Source: Treponema sp. | GTDB lineage: Bacteria; Spirochaetota; Spirochaetia; Treponematales; Treponemataceae | Length of the DNA: 42,579 nucleotides | Assembly: GCA_017469785.1 (NCBI GenBank) | Contig: JAFUFU010000023.1 | Location: forward strand, 1 to 42,579 | Direction: 5' to 3' | In this document: in pieces, positions 42,492-42,579 of the stretch | Layout: each line of letters opens with the position of its first letter | Position numbering within the stretch: the first letter of the stretch is position 1 | Notes under the pieces: generated by a model | Told to the model about the DNA's origin: nothing | What the model saw: only the letters and a program-made list of their open reading frames with translations | The model's database searches: none | Position numbers and translations under genes: made by a program

Positions 42492-42579
42492 ACCTCAAAT
42501 CTATAAGGACAAACAGTTGAATCAACACTTTTTCGGGGGCAAAAATGCGTTACCGAAGTCCTTATACCCTCTTCAAGAA

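Overview
The window looks like a saccharolytic Treponema (Spirochaetota) chromosome. Pointers are a helix-turn-helix/EIIA-Ntr fusion of the spirochete type, lipoproteins with loose spirochetal lipoboxes, a GGGtGRT-protein/NifU-like pair, and overall gene content. The genus is inferred from protein resemblance only. No rRNA, tRNA or CRISPR array was seen.

Layout. 1-6300: maltodextrin uptake and breakdown (malF cut by the window edge, malG, a lipoprotein alpha-amylase, an AraC regulator and a cytosolic GH13 alpha-glycosidase). 6370-13470: cell-envelope and housekeeping genes (degenerate M23-like protein, membrane-anchored propeller, cytidine deaminase, HTH-EIIA regulator, lipoprotein, two membrane proteins, MATE exporter). 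13600-18160: enolase, then a leftward operon of an LCM-type methyltransferase, a membrane protein and two decayed methyltransferases, then a TetR gene. 18085-22760: a TetR-controlled RND exporter with a LolA-like periplasmic protein and a beta-barrel protein. 23000-24750: a NifU-like/GGGtGRT pair with codon use suggesting strong expression. 24935-27930: an M20 amidohydrolase divergent from metN-metI, with no metQ.

28050-42579 is a defence and accessory region. It starts with a compact module of an unusual RNase III, a CoiA-like zinc-finger/nuclease-like protein and a 1010-residue SF1 helicase ending in a DUF2726-like nuclease domain. After a lactate/2-hydroxyacid dehydrogenase come type I restriction genes: hsdR, an AAA/DUF4143 ATPase, a Fic protein and hsdS (hsdM not seen). 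Several dispersed repeat families sit between these genes, and two of them supply the 3' ends of coding regions.

The least expected signals are in regulation. (a) The enolase leader carries a 23-nt perfect antisense match to the start of the NifU-like mRNA. (b) The enolase and methyltransferase-operon promoters share a GTTAG-N6-CTAAC palindrome at the predicted start site. (c) The metNI and dehydrogenase promoters share three box elements at identical spacing. (d) Three genes have a -10 box exactly 6 nt before ATG and no Shine-Dalgarno, suggesting leaderless mRNAs. (e) Three TetR operators lie 30 and 20 bp apart. (f) A repeat family shows compensatory stem changes between copies. All were found by eye and no database search was run.
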